Positions 41,800 to 51,191 of a stretch of 64,000 nucleotides of DNA are shown one piece after another. Numbering within the stretch: the first letter of the stretch is position 1; each line of letters starts with the position of its first letter. The position numbers were made by a program, and so were the translations under genes. The notes beneath the pieces were generated by a model. It saw only the letters and a list, made by a program, of their open reading frames with translations, had not been told where the DNA came from and ran no database searches. The stretch covers positions 521,311 to 585,310 of the forward strand of contig CAWGEA010000001.1 of the NCBI GenBank assembly GCA_963821495.1, in the 5' to 3' direction. The DNA is from AC-32 sp963821495. Its GTDB lineage: Bacteria; Actinomycetota; Thermoleophilia; Gaiellales; Gaiellaceae.

Positions 41800-42297
41800 T
41801 CAGCCAGTTCGCGTGAGTTGCTCGTCGATCCAGGCGTTCGCTTCCACCGGCTCGACGCCGCGCGCCAGGGCAATCTCATTCGAGAGAAGCTGGCGTGCTT
41901 TCACGAAGAGATCCCTTTCGCCCGGAGAGAGCTGCGATTTCGCGGGCAGCGTCCACTCGCGATGCGCGCTGTCACGGATGATCTCTGCAAGCTCGATGGG
42001 ATCGCCACCTGTCAGCTTCGCCTGTGAGTCCCTCCGGCGCTTGAGCCAGGGATCCCTGTTGGCGGCGTGATCTGCGCCGAGCGTCTTCTGCACCCGGGAC
42101 ATGTCGGCCTCGCTGGCCAGCGGCCGCAGTAGCTCGCGTGCGCGCTCCATCGGCAGCTCCACCGAGAGCCCGCCCGCGAGTGCGAGCACGATGACCTCTT
42201 GCCGCTTGCCGAGGATGACTCTTCTCTCTCTGGCTGCCACGTGCCCCGCCCCGTGCGAGCCGTAGACGACCATGTCCCCGACTGCCAGTCTCACCAA
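41800..42297 (-). CDS. CarD family transcriptional regulator
   Basis: The 165-residue protein has the CarD/CdnL N-terminal RNA-polymerase-interacting domain (LAVGDMVVYGSHGAGHVAARERRVILGKRQEVIVLAL, then LSVELPMERARE) and a helical C-terminal part rich in W, R and L (DPWLKRRRDSQAKLTGGDPIELAEIIRD). CarD proteins bind RNA polymerase and stabilise open promoters. Start is TTG or the next-codon GTG (42294). It converges with the ClpP gene and is probably an accessory copy. Confidence 0.8.
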   Translation of the reverse strand: MVRLAVGDMVVYGSHGAGHVAARERRVILGKRQEVIVLALAGGLSVELPMERARELLRPLASEADMSRVQKTLGADHAANRDPWLKRRRDSQAKLTGGDPIELAEIIRDSAHREWTLPAKSQLSPGERDLFVKARQLLSNEIALARGVEPVEANAWIDEQLTRTG

Positions 42298-42329
42298 GGC
42301 AGCGTAGCGGCCGCTTCAGCACTGTCCGG

Positions 42330-42520
42330 AAGCGCATCTCCGCAACGATCCTCCGGCCGTCATGCTGAAGGTGTACGCCCAGGCGACGAAGCGGCGCGAG
42401 CGGCTCTCAGGGCCGCACCTTCGGGCCTACGACCGGGCCCTCGAATGGGCACGAAGGGGCACAATCGCCGCCGAGGAGCCGCTGGTGGTTCCAACCGAGG
42501 CAACAAAGAGCCTCGTCTAG
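42330..42520 (+). pseudogene. 3' tail of a second tyrosine integrase
   Basis: The frame reads AHLRNDPPAVMLKVYAQATKRRERLSG and ends EATKSLV then TAG. This is the end of a phage-type integrase: the GHxxP-type segment, the nucleophile Tyr in KVYAQ and the basic tail. The preceding catalytic domain is absent. It points toward the attachment copy at 42807, about 290 bases away, and differs from the 31.8 kb integrase, so a second element integrated here. Confidence 0.65.
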
Positions 42521-42806
42521 CGGGTTTTTCGAGGAGCAGAAGGGTGAGCGGGTTAGAGCTCCTTGACTTGCGTAGCAGACGTGCTGATGCTCCCGCCGGC
42601 GTGCCCGCTCGCGACCGTACAAAGTGGGCGGTAGGGCCAAGCTTGAGAGAGCGTCGTCTCTCCCAACTGGCCCACTCAGGAAGGGCTTCGCCGACGGGCG
42701 TACCGGCGCCCTCCGGCAATGCTTTCCCGCACGCCTTCTGCGGCCCAGCGAGGGCGTCACTCGGCGAACCCAGCCGTACGTAAGTCGACCGACCCCCAGG
42801 TGTCGT

Positions 42807-42846
42807 AGCTGGGGGTCACTGGTTCGAGCCCAGCCCGCCCACCTCA
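42807..42846 (+). repeat. att copy 2 (tRNA-Val 3'-end repeat)
   Basis: Bases 42807-42833 equal 31745-31771 of the tRNA-Val gene, and CCGCCCACCTCA follows two bases further on. The 5' half of the tRNA is missing, so it cannot be a functional tRNA. It marks the right end of an 11-kb segment or the boundary between two tandem elements. The 42521-42806 stretch before it shows no gene. Confidence 0.75.
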
Positions 42847-42987
42847 GAGGCCCGTCGGGAACGGCGGGTCTCTTCTTTGCCCATCTCTCCCACTCGCGCG
42901 CTGCAGCTGCGTCGATGTGGGCAAGAATGTCGCCCGTCTAGGCGGACTTAACCAACGGATTTCGAAAAAACTGCCACACTTTCCCGC

Positions 42988-43274
42988 ATGGGTGGTCGAG
43001 GCTCAGGCCGCAAGTCGGCAGACGGAAACAAGCGACGCCTAGTCGACGATTTCCCCCCATCGTAATCACTGAGCTCGTCGGGGCAGACGGTCCGCCTGAT
43101 CGCGCGCCGCTCTTGCGCAGCTGGACGCAGCCGGGCCGCCGGATCAGGGTCGAGATCTTCCGCATGGGCAGGTTCAGCTTCGCCTGCTTGATCAAGGTCG
43201 TGACGCCCGCGGGCGGGAAACGCTCAGCCGAGGAGCAGCTGCATCTCGTACTGCTGCCGCGCGCCTCGGATTAG
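42988..43274 (+). pseudogene. Frameshifted small mobile-element protein (MGGRGSGR type)
   Basis: The ATG at 42988 opens MGGRGSGRKSADGNKRRLVDDFPP and stops, but moving one base at the C run 43053-43058 continues VITELVGADGPPDRAPLLRS and reaches a stop at 43274 (LHLVLLPRASD). Small proteins opening MGGRGSGR are typical of phages and mobile elements. One missing C would explain the break. Function unknown. Confidence 0.45.
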
Positions 43275-43444
43275 GCTTGCAAACTCTTGCCGCAACGCCA
43301 TTTGCAGGGAGAACAAGATTCCCGGCCCGGGTGGCGGGCCAGTGAATGCGCCAGTCGGGACGAATTCGGCTTTCTTGCGCTTCAAGGGACGCTCCGCCTG
43401 ACGCCGCGCTCGCCCAGGTAATGGCGTGGCAGCATTCGCGGCCG

Positions 43445-44824
43445 CTAGGCGAGACGCGCGAAGCGCGCGGTGAAGTGCCTCAGCGTCGGTGGCTCGAAGG
43501 TGATGCGGTAGCCGCGCAGGTCCGGCGCGCGCTCGATGACGCGCGCGCAGACCTCGATGACGTAGTCGACGTGGCTCTGTGTGTAGGTGCGCCGCGGGAT
43601 CGCGAGCCGCACGAGGTCCATCTCGGCTGGTCTCTCGCTTCCATCGGGAGCCCGTCCGAACATCACGGTGCCGATCTCCGCGGTGCGGATCCCTCCGGCG
43701 GCGTAGAGCTCGACCGCGACTGCCTGCCCCGGGTACTCCAGCGGCGGCACGTGCGGCAGCAGCGCCCGCGCGTCGACGTAGACGGCGTGACCGCCGAACG
43801 GTTGCACCACCGGCATCCCCAGCCGCTGCAGGCCTTCGCCGAGGTACGCGGTCGAGCGCACGCGGTAGCGCAGGTAGTCGTGGTCGACCGCTTCCTTGAG
43901 CCCCTGGGCGATCGCCTCGAGATCCCGGCCGGCGAGTCCGCCGTAGGTCGGAAAGCCTTCCGTGAGGATCTCGAGGTTGCGGCATTGCGCGGCGAGGGTG
44001 TCGTCGTTCATCGCGAGCCATCCCCCGATGTTTGCGAGCGGATCCTTCTTCGCGCTCATCGTCATCCCGTCGGCGAGCGACGCGATCTCGCGCACGATCT
44101 CGGTCACCGTGCGGTCGCCCTGGCCCGGCTCGCGCTTGCGGATGAACCAGGCGTTCTCGGCGAAGCGGCACGCATCGAGGAAGAGCGGCACGCCGTGCCT
44201 GTCGCACAATGCGCGGGCGCCGCGCAAGTTCTCGAGCGACACCGGCTGGCCGCCACCGGAGTTGTTCGTGATCGTCATGAAGACAGCCGGGACGTCGTCG
44301 CCCCGAGCCACGAGCAAGGAGTCGAGCGCGTCGAGGTCCATGTTCCCTTTGAACGGGTGCAGCAGCGAGGGATCGCGCGCCTCTGCGATCACGAGGTCGA
44401 CGGCCTGAGCACCGCTGAACTCGATGTTCGCGCGTGTCGTGTCGAAGTGCGTGTTGTTTGGAATCACCTTTCCCGGGCCGCCGATCACGCTGAACAGGAT
44501 CCTCTCGGCGGCACGGCCTTGGTGCGTCGGAATCACGTGCCCGAACGGGAACAGGTTGCGCACGGCCTCGAGGAACGTGAACCACGAAGGGGAGCCGGCG
44601 TAGCTCTCGTCGCCGCGCTGCACTGCCGCCCACTGGTCACGCGACATCGCTCCCGTGCCGGAGTCGGTGAGCAGATCAATGAGGACGTCGGTGGCGTGCA
44701 GGTCGAAAAGGTTGTAGTGCGCCGTCTCGAGCGCGGCGCGGCGCTGCTCCTCCGTCGTCATCCGCAGCGGCTCGACGGAGTGGATGCGGAACGGCTCGAT
44801 GATCGTGTTGAAACGCACGCCCAC
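43445..44824 (-). CDS. Beta-eliminating lyase: tryptophanase / tyrosine phenol-lyase family
   Basis: The 459-residue PLP enzyme has the Schiff-base Lys in MTMSAKKDPLANIGG, THQGRAAERILF, NNTHFDTTRANIEFSGA, FLDACRFAENAWFI and GGLAGRDLEA. It releases pyruvate and ammonia from aromatic amino acids. The motif RLAIPRRTYTQSH has the second Arg found in tyrosine phenol-lyases (IPRRVYT) where tryptophanases have IPRATYT, yet YTQSH and LRHFTARF look like tryptophanase. The substrate is therefore open. GTG start; a single gene inside the island. The 210 bases beyond it to 45034 show nothing. Confidence 0.88.
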   Translation of the reverse strand: MGVRFNTIIEPFRIHSVEPLRMTTEEQRRAALETAHYNLFDLHATDVLIDLLTDSGTGAMSRDQWAAVQRGDESYAGSPSWFTFLEAVRNLFPFGHVIPTHQGRAAERILFSVIGGPGKVIPNNTHFDTTRANIEFSGAQAVDLVIAEARDPSLLHPFKGNMDLDALDSLLVARGDDVPAVFMTITNNSGGGQPVSLENLRGARALCDRHGVPLFLDACRFAENAWFIRKREPGQGDRTVTEIVREIASLADGMTMSAKKDPLANIGGWLAMNDDTLAAQCRNLEILTEGFPTYGGLAGRDLEAIAQGLKEAVDHDYLRYRVRSTAYLGEGLQRLGMPVVQPFGGHAVYVDARALLPHVPPLEYPGQAVAVELYAAGGIRTAEIGTVMFGRAPDGSERPAEMDLVRLAIPRRTYTQSHVDYVIEVCARVIERAPDLRGYRITFEPPTLRHFTARFARLA

Positions 44825-45034
44825 GAAACCTAGAACGACGAGGGCGCCGCGTCATCCACATCCACGCTGAGAAGTCTGCAAACAGGAGTGATCCCCCGGG
44901 GCCAGTCCTGACGGGTCGCCAACAGTCGCAACGGCCACCGCGAGCGCGACTGCGGCAGGCGCGTCGGTCGGCACGATCGAGCTCGCCGTCACGTAAGGCT
45001 GCGGGTACGAGGCGCCGGTCGGGCGCCCGTGGGC

Positions 45035-46821
45035 TCAGCCCGCGGCTTCGCGATTACGGAAGCGGAGCGACTCCGGGTACGGGAAGAAGTCCATCACCTC
45101 GCCGGTCTCGATCCGGCGCTGGGCGGCCTGCCAGAACTCGGGCTCAAGCAGGTCGGCGTGGTGGCGCAGGAAGAGGTCGCGCACACGCGGGTCGCCGAGC
45201 AGGAAGGTCGCGAACTCCTCGGGGAAGACGTCGTTGCGCAGAACGCCGTACCAGGGCTCAGCCGCCAGCTCCGACTCCGCGTCCGGCGCCGTCGGGATGC
45301 GGCGGAAGTTGACGTCGCACAGGTAGTCGATCTCGTCGTAGTCGTAGAAGATGACCCGGCCGTAGCTCGTGACGCCGAAGTTCCGCCAGAGCATGTCGCC
45401 GGGGAAGATGTTCGCCGCGGCGAGGTCGCGGATCGCGTTGCCGTAGTCGACGACCGCCGCCTCGAGCTCCTCGGGCGAGGCGCGGTCGAGGTAGAGGTTG
45501 AGCGGCACCATCCGCCGCTCGACGTAGCAGTGGCGGATCACGAGCGGCTCGCCGTCGGAGACCATCGAGGGCGCCAGCTCGCGCAGCTGCTCGAGCAACT
45601 GCGCGGAGAAGCGTTCGCGCGGCAGCGCCAGGTCGACGAACTCGAGCGTGTCGGCGAGGCGCCCGACGCGGTCGACGTGCTTCACCATCGTGAACTTCGA
45701 GCGGACGGTCGCCCGGTCGGTGTCCTTGCCCGGCCCGAACGCGTCGCGGATCACCTTGAAGACGTATGGGTACGACGGCAGCGTGAAGACCAGCATCACC
45801 TGGCCGCGGATCCCGGGCGCCTCGACGAACTCGTCCCGCGAGTGGTGCAGGTGCTGTAGCAGCTCGCGGAAGAAGAGCGTCTTTCCCTGCTTGCCGAGAC
45901 CGAGCATCGTGTAGAGCTCGGAGCCGGCGCGCACCGGCGTCATCGAGCGCAGGAACTCGACGTAGCCGGACGGCACCTCCATCTCGACCATGAAGTAGGC
46001 GCGCGAGAGCGAGAAGAGGACGTTTATCTGCTGCGGGTCGAGCAGGATCGTGTCCAGCTCGAGCCGGCCGTCGGCCTCGCGCAGGACGGAGACGACGAAG
46101 GGCAGCTCGTCGTGGCCGTTGATGAGCTTGCCGAACACGTACGCGGCCTTGTTGCGGTAGAAGGCCGAGTTCAGCACCTGGATCTGGTGGTTCGGCTCGA
46201 GGTGCGTCCACGGCCCGTTCGGCCGCTCCTCGAGGGCGCGCAGCACGTGGTCGAGGTCGCGCTCGAGGTCGGCGAACGGCCGACTCCAGCCGACGTCGCG
46301 GAAGAGCCGCGCGAAGCACTCCCGCTCCCCGTCGACGTTCGGGTAGTAGCAGCGGTAGATCGGCGGGTCGGACTCGATGTACTCGGTCGAGATCGCCGCG
46401 CGGACGAAGATCAAGTCGTTGTCGTAGTAGGTGCGCTGCAGGATCCTCGTGATCACCGAGTTGAAGAAGGTCTCGGCGAGCTCCGGCTGGCTGTGCTCGA
46501 TGAGCAGACCGATGTAGTGGAGCTTCGCGTCCCCCCAGGTCTCGTCGCTGAGCGCCCCGACGTCGAACTCGCCGCGAAGCCGGTCGACGCACTCGCGGAC
46601 GCGCTCGTCGTAGAAACGAACACGCTCCTGAACCGCCTGCTGCTGCTCCGTCCAGGCGCCCGCCTCGAACCGCTCCTTGGCGCGGCCGCTCGTTGCGCGG
46701 AATAGCCGGTAGTGCTTGTCGAAGCCCTCGATCAGGACGGTCGCGATCTGTCGCGACGCGTCCTCCGGGACGGCTGCGATAGCGTGAGCCTCCTTCGTCC
46801 CCACGAGCAAACGGTAGGTCA

Positions 46822-46822
<1 letters not shown>
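45035..46822 (-). CDS. aceK: Isocitrate dehydrogenase kinase/phosphatase
   Basis: The 595-residue protein matches AceK throughout. The ATP-site block GLGKQGKTLFFRELLQHLHHSRDEFVEAPGIRGQVMLVFTLPSYPYVFKVI is followed by KHDRVGRLADTLEF-like sequence, IRHCYVERRMVPLNLYL, and catalytic AAANIFPGDMLWRNFGVTSYGRVIFYDYDEI. AceK phosphorylates and dephosphorylates isocitrate dehydrogenase to divert isocitrate to the glyoxylate shunt. Its start overlaps the divergent icd start by one base, so the two share control. AceK is mostly proteobacterial, so transfer is likely. No aceA or aceB is in the window. Confidence 0.93.
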
Positions 46823-48061
<1,239 letters not shown>

Positions 48062-48063
<2 letters not shown>

Positions 48064-48103
48064 CTGGGCGTCCCTGGTTCCAGCCCAGTACCGCCGTCCT
48101 CAC
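48062..48103 (+). repeat. Degenerate att copy 3 (tRNA-Val 3'-end-like)
   Basis: AGCTGGGCGTCCCTGGTTCC continuing AGCCCAGTACCGCC and CCTCAC aligns with the tRNA-Val 3' end over about 42 bases with five or six mismatches. It begins within the icd stop codon. It likely marks the right border of an older integration event and places aceK-icd inside imported DNA. Confidence 0.65.
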
Positions 48104-48183
48104 CATCAGCCTGGTTGAGCCTTTCCGGCTCAGCCTCTCTGCCGGTTGTTCCGCCAGCACGGCAACTACCCTGCAGAGCAATC

Positions 48184-48834
48184 GTGAGCACTCTCCAACT
48201 GACGACTCGTCCCCGCTCGCAGGCGCCGCTGTCGGCGGCTGAGCGGGCGAGGCTCGAGCAGCGCGCACGTCGGCTCGCCTGGGCCGGCAATGCCTGGCAC
48301 CTGGTCGAGTTCGCGATCGCGGTCGGCGCGGGCATCGCGGCCGGTTCGATCGCGCTGATCGCGTTCGGCGTGGACAGCCTGATCGAGGTCGCGGCCGGAC
48401 TGACGATCGTGTGGCGGTTTTCGGGATCCCGTCTCGGATCGGCCACCTCCGAGCGACGTGCCCAGCAGCTGATCGCGGTCGGCTACTTCCTGCTCGCCGC
48501 CTACGTCGCGGTCGAGTCGGTGCGCGACCTTGCCGGTGGTCGCGAGCCCGGAGTCAGCTGGGTCGGGATCGGGCTGGCCGCGTTCACGGCGCTGTCTATG
48601 CCGCTGCTCGCACGGGCGAAGCGCAGGGTCGGTCACGCGCTCGGCTCGGCGGCAACGGTCGGCGAGGGTGGACAGAACATGATCTGCGCCTACCTCTCGA
48701 TCGCGCTGCTCGTCGGCCTGCTGGCGAACGCGCTCGCCGGCTGGTGGTGGGCCGATCCGATCGCCGCGCTGGTGATCGGCGTGGTGGCCGCGCGCGAGGG
48801 CGTCGAGAGCTGGCGCGGCGATGCCTGCTGCTAG
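48184..48834 (+). CDS. Cation diffusion facilitator family transporter
   Basis: The 216-residue membrane protein has about six hydrophobic segments and the CDF first-helix pattern NAWHLVEFAIAVGAGIAAGSIALIAFGVDSLIEVAAG, where the acidic and His positions can bind divalent metal. A second metal-site helix is GHALGSAATVGEGGQNMICAYLSIALL with WWWADPIAALVIGVVAAREG. It would export Zn2+, Co2+ or similar. It lacks the usual C-terminal cytosolic domain. GTG start; longer open frame upstream is not conserved. Confidence 0.75.
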   Translation: MSTLQLTTRPRSQAPLSAAERARLEQRARRLAWAGNAWHLVEFAIAVGAGIAAGSIALIAFGVDSLIEVAAGLTIVWRFSGSRLGSATSERRAQQLIAVGYFLLAAYVAVESVRDLAGGREPGVSWVGIGLAAFTALSMPLLARAKRRVGHALGSAATVGEGGQNMICAYLSIALLVGLLANALAGWWWADPIAALVIGVVAAREGVESWRGDACC

Positions 48835-49287
48835 TTACTCCAGCTCGAGGCGTTCGTAGGCGAGCGTCAGCTCCTCGATCGCCACGTCGCAACCCTTGGC
48901 GTTCAGCGGGCCGCTCACGTGCTTCACGATCCGCGCTCGCAGCAGCTTCCACGTCTGGACGGTCTGCGTGTGGTCCTCGTTCTGCAGGTGGATGAGAACC
49001 GTGCGGAAAGCGTTCTGGTCGCCGTTGCGGATGTCGTTCAGCCACTGGTAGAGGTCGAGCGAGCCGATGATCCCGCGCTTCAGCGTCACGTCCGTGGCCT
49101 TGTTCAGGCCAGTGATCTTGCGGACGGAGTTCTCCTTCTCGTTTCCGTTGCGGTACTCGATCACGTCGACGCTCATGCCGATCTGGCTGCACTCCTGGAA
49201 GCCGGCGCGCGGGCCGTCGGTGTCGCCGGTGCCGAGGTCGACGAGGAAGTTGAACTGCAGGTACGGGCGGTCGCGCTGGACGGCCAT
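48835..49287 (-). CDS. Phage tail tube-like protein (gp19 family / contractile injection system tube)
   Basis: The 150-residue protein reads RPYLQFNFLVDLGTGDTDGPRAGFQECSQIGMSVDVIEYRNGNEKENSVRKITGLNKATDVTLKRGIIGSLDLYQWLNDIR, the standard pattern of T4 gp19-like tube proteins used by phage tails, tailocins and extracellular injection systems. ATG start; its gene follows a second tube-like gene with a short gap and ends next to the CDF gene. No sheath, baseplate or ATPase gene is nearby. Confidence 0.8.
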   Translation of the reverse strand: MAVQRDRPYLQFNFLVDLGTGDTDGPRAGFQECSQIGMSVDVIEYRNGNEKENSVRKITGLNKATDVTLKRGIIGSLDLYQWLNDIRNGDQNAFRTVLIHLQNEDHTQTVQTWKLLRARIVKHVSGPLNAKGCDVAIEELTLAYERLELE

Positions 49288-49289
49288 GC

Positions 49290-49733
49290 TCAGGCTCCTT
49301 GGCTCGTGGGACGGGAAGCTCGACGCGCGCGCGGCTTGCGCGGCCGCACCCAGACGAGGTCGACGAAGACGAGCTCGACCTCCTCGAAGGCGATGCCGCT
49401 CTCGAGCGCGTTCAGCGTGGGGCCTGACCAGCGGCAGGGCCGGGCGCGCACGAGCCGCCACGCGTTCGCGACCCGCCCGCCGGCGCTCTCGAGCTGCTGG
49501 ATCGTGACCGTGCGCCGGTCGGCCTTGCCGCCGACGACGTTGCGGCGCCAGTCGAAGAGCGTCGTGTCGCGCGACAGCGCACGGCGTAGCACCACGTGCG
49601 CGAACTCCTCGCCGCTTTCCGGATCGACCTCCGAGCTGAGCGGGCTGACCTCACAGAAGCCTAGCTCCTCACGCCCGATCAGGACACGGAAGTGGCTCGT
49701 TCCCAGCAACGCGGCGGCCTCGCGCTCGGGCAT
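49290..49733 (-). CDS. Second phage tail tube-like protein
   Basis: This 147-residue protein has FRVLIGREELGFCEVSPLSSEVDPESG, RRALSRDTTLFDWRRNVVGGKADRRTVTIQQL and WRLVRARPCRWSGPTLNALESGIAFEEVELVFVDL, a diverged gp19-like tube fold. In injection systems a main tube and a terminal tube protein often occur side by side. It lies three bases upstream of the better-conserved partner and is likely cotranscribed. Confidence 0.65.
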   Translation of the reverse strand: MPEREAAALLGTSHFRVLIGREELGFCEVSPLSSEVDPESGEEFAHVVLRRALSRDTTLFDWRRNVVGGKADRRTVTIQQLESAGGRVANAWRLVRARPCRWSGPTLNALESGIAFEEVELVFVDLVWVRPRKPRARRASRPTSQGA

Positions 49734-49798
49734 GGGCGGAGGCTACTCCACGGAGGCGAGCGAACCACGTACGGAGGCGTTTCCTCTTCTATAGATCT

Positions 49799-49814
49799 CC
49801 CCCCCCCCCCCCCC
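49799..49814. repeat. Run of 16 cytosines
   Basis: Sixteen consecutive C lie in the promoter region between the divergent tube-protein and MsrB genes. Such a tract can slip during replication and alter promoter spacing. It is also a common site of sequencing error. Confidence 0.85.
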
Positions 49815-49862
49815 AACCCGAGCCGGGCCGTAACGAACCGCGCTCTTGCAAGACTGTTCAAC

Positions 49863-50255
49863 GTGACCAAGATCCAGAAGACCGAAGAGCAGTGGCGGGC
49901 GGAGCTCACGCCCGAGCAGTACCGCGTCCTGCGGGAGAAGGGCACGGAGCGGCCGTTCAGCGGCGAGTACGACCACAGCTTCGAACCGGGCACCTACCGC
50001 TGCGCCGGCTGCGGCGCGGAGCTGTTCGACTCGGAGACGAAGTACGACTCCGGCTGCGGCTGGCCCGCGTTCTACGCGCCCGCCTCGAGGGAGGCGATCG
50101 ACGAGGAGACCGACGCGACCTACGGCATGGTGCGCACCGAGGTGATGTGCGCCAACTGCGGCGGCCACCTCGGCCACCTCTTCCCGGACGGGCCGCACCC
50201 GACCGGGGTGCGTTACTGCATCAACTCGGCAGCACTCAAGTTGGAGGAGGAGTAG
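49863..50255 (+). CDS. msrB: Peptide-methionine (R)-S-oxide reductase MsrB
   Basis: The 130-residue protein has two zinc CxxC pairs (YRCAGCGAELF and EVMCANCGGHLGH), GCGWPAFYAP and the catalytic Cys in GVRYCINSAALKL. It reduces the R form of methionine sulfoxide with thioredoxin. GTG start. Its TAG overlaps the MsrA GTG by one base, so the two repair enzymes form an operon that covers both sulfoxide forms. Confidence 0.95.
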   Translation: MTKIQKTEEQWRAELTPEQYRVLREKGTERPFSGEYDHSFEPGTYRCAGCGAELFDSETKYDSGCGWPAFYAPASREAIDEETDATYGMVRTEVMCANCGGHLGHLFPDGPHPTGVRYCINSAALKLEEE

Positions 50256-50746
50256 TGGAGAAGAAGGCAACGTTCGGCGCCGGCTGTTTCTGGGGCGTCG
50301 AGGCGGCGTTCCGCCAGATCGACGGAGTGACGAAGACCGAGGCCGGCTACGAGGGTGGCAAGCTCGAGAACCCGACCTACGAGGACGTCTGCTCGCACAC
50401 GACCGGCCACGCCGAGGTGGTCGAGGTGACCTACGACCCGGAGCGCGTCTCCTACGAGCAGCTCCTCGAGGTCTTCTGGGGCAAGCACGACCCGACGCAG
50501 CTGAACCGCCAGGGCTGGGACGTCGGCGACCAGTACCGCTCGGTGATCTTCGCCCACGACGAGGAGCAGCGGGCGGCGGCGGAGCGCTCGAAGGCCGAGC
50601 TCGACGCTTCGGGGCACTACCGCAGGCCGATCGTGACCCTGATCGAGCCCGCGCAGACCTTCTACGTCGCCGAGGACTACCACCAGCAGTACCTGGAGAA
50701 GCGCGGCCGCTCGAGCTGCACGCCCGCGCTCGCCGAGAGCGCCTAA
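50255..50746 (+). CDS. msrA: Peptide-methionine (S)-S-oxide reductase MsrA
   Basis: The 163-residue protein has the catalytic motif GAGCFWGVEAAFRQIDGV at residues 8-25, GYEGGKLENPTYEDVCSHTTGHAEVVEVTYDP, and DQYRSVIF with YVAEDYHQQYLEK. A C-terminal SSCTPAL may supply the resolving Cys. It reduces the S form of methionine sulfoxide. GTG start overlaps msrB; GGAGGAGG just upstream serves as ribosome site. Confidence 0.95.
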   Translation: MEKKATFGAGCFWGVEAAFRQIDGVTKTEAGYEGGKLENPTYEDVCSHTTGHAEVVEVTYDPERVSYEQLLEVFWGKHDPTQLNRQGWDVGDQYRSVIFAHDEEQRAAAERSKAELDASGHYRRPIVTLIEPAQTFYVAEDYHQQYLEKRGRSSCTPALAESA

Positions 50747-50790
50747 CCCTCGGATTTCGACGCGGCCGCGCGTGGGCGTAGGCTTCACGC

Positions 50791-51189
50791 GTGGCCGCCG
50801 TGCGATCGAAGCACCTCGTCCTGATCCTCGCGCGTGAGTTCGCCTCGAACTTGGCGACGCCGACGCTGATCACCGACGAGCAAGGCTGCCTGATCTACTA
50901 CAACGAGGCCGCCGAGCATGTCCTCGGCCGGTCGTTCTCGGAGGTGGGGGAGATGCCGCTCGAGGAGTGGAGCTCCCAGTTCGAGCCGCGCACCGTCGAC
51001 TCCGACGAGCCTCTGCCGCTCGAGCGACGGCCGACCGGGATCGCGCTCAACGAGCGGCGTCCCGCGCACGAGCGGATCCGGATCACGAGCGTCGACGGTC
51101 TGGCGCGGGAGGACGCGGTGACGGCATTCCCGCTCTTCGCGCACACCGACGAGCTGGTCGGCACGGTGACGATCTTCTGGCGCGATTGA
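50791..51189 (+). CDS. Single PAS-domain protein
   Basis: The 132-residue protein is essentially one PAS domain: NLATPTLITDEQGCLIYYNEAAEHVLGRSFSEVG at the N-terminal cap, LPLERRPTGIALNERRPAHERIRI in the centre and AVTAFPLFAHTDELVGTVTIFWRD at the end. It has no output domain and must work with a partner. GTG start; two bases before the MBL hydrolase gene, so likely coexpressed. Confidence 0.75.
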   Translation: MAAVRSKHLVLILAREFASNLATPTLITDEQGCLIYYNEAAEHVLGRSFSEVGEMPLEEWSSQFEPRTVDSDEPLPLERRPTGIALNERRPAHERIRITSVDGLAREDAVTAFPLFAHTDELVGTVTIFWRD

Positions 51190-51191
51190 GC

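Noticed and set aside
42790..42842. A second tRNA-Val gene
   Set aside because: Only the T arm and acceptor 3' strand are present; no D arm or matching 5' acceptor, so it is an att repeat.
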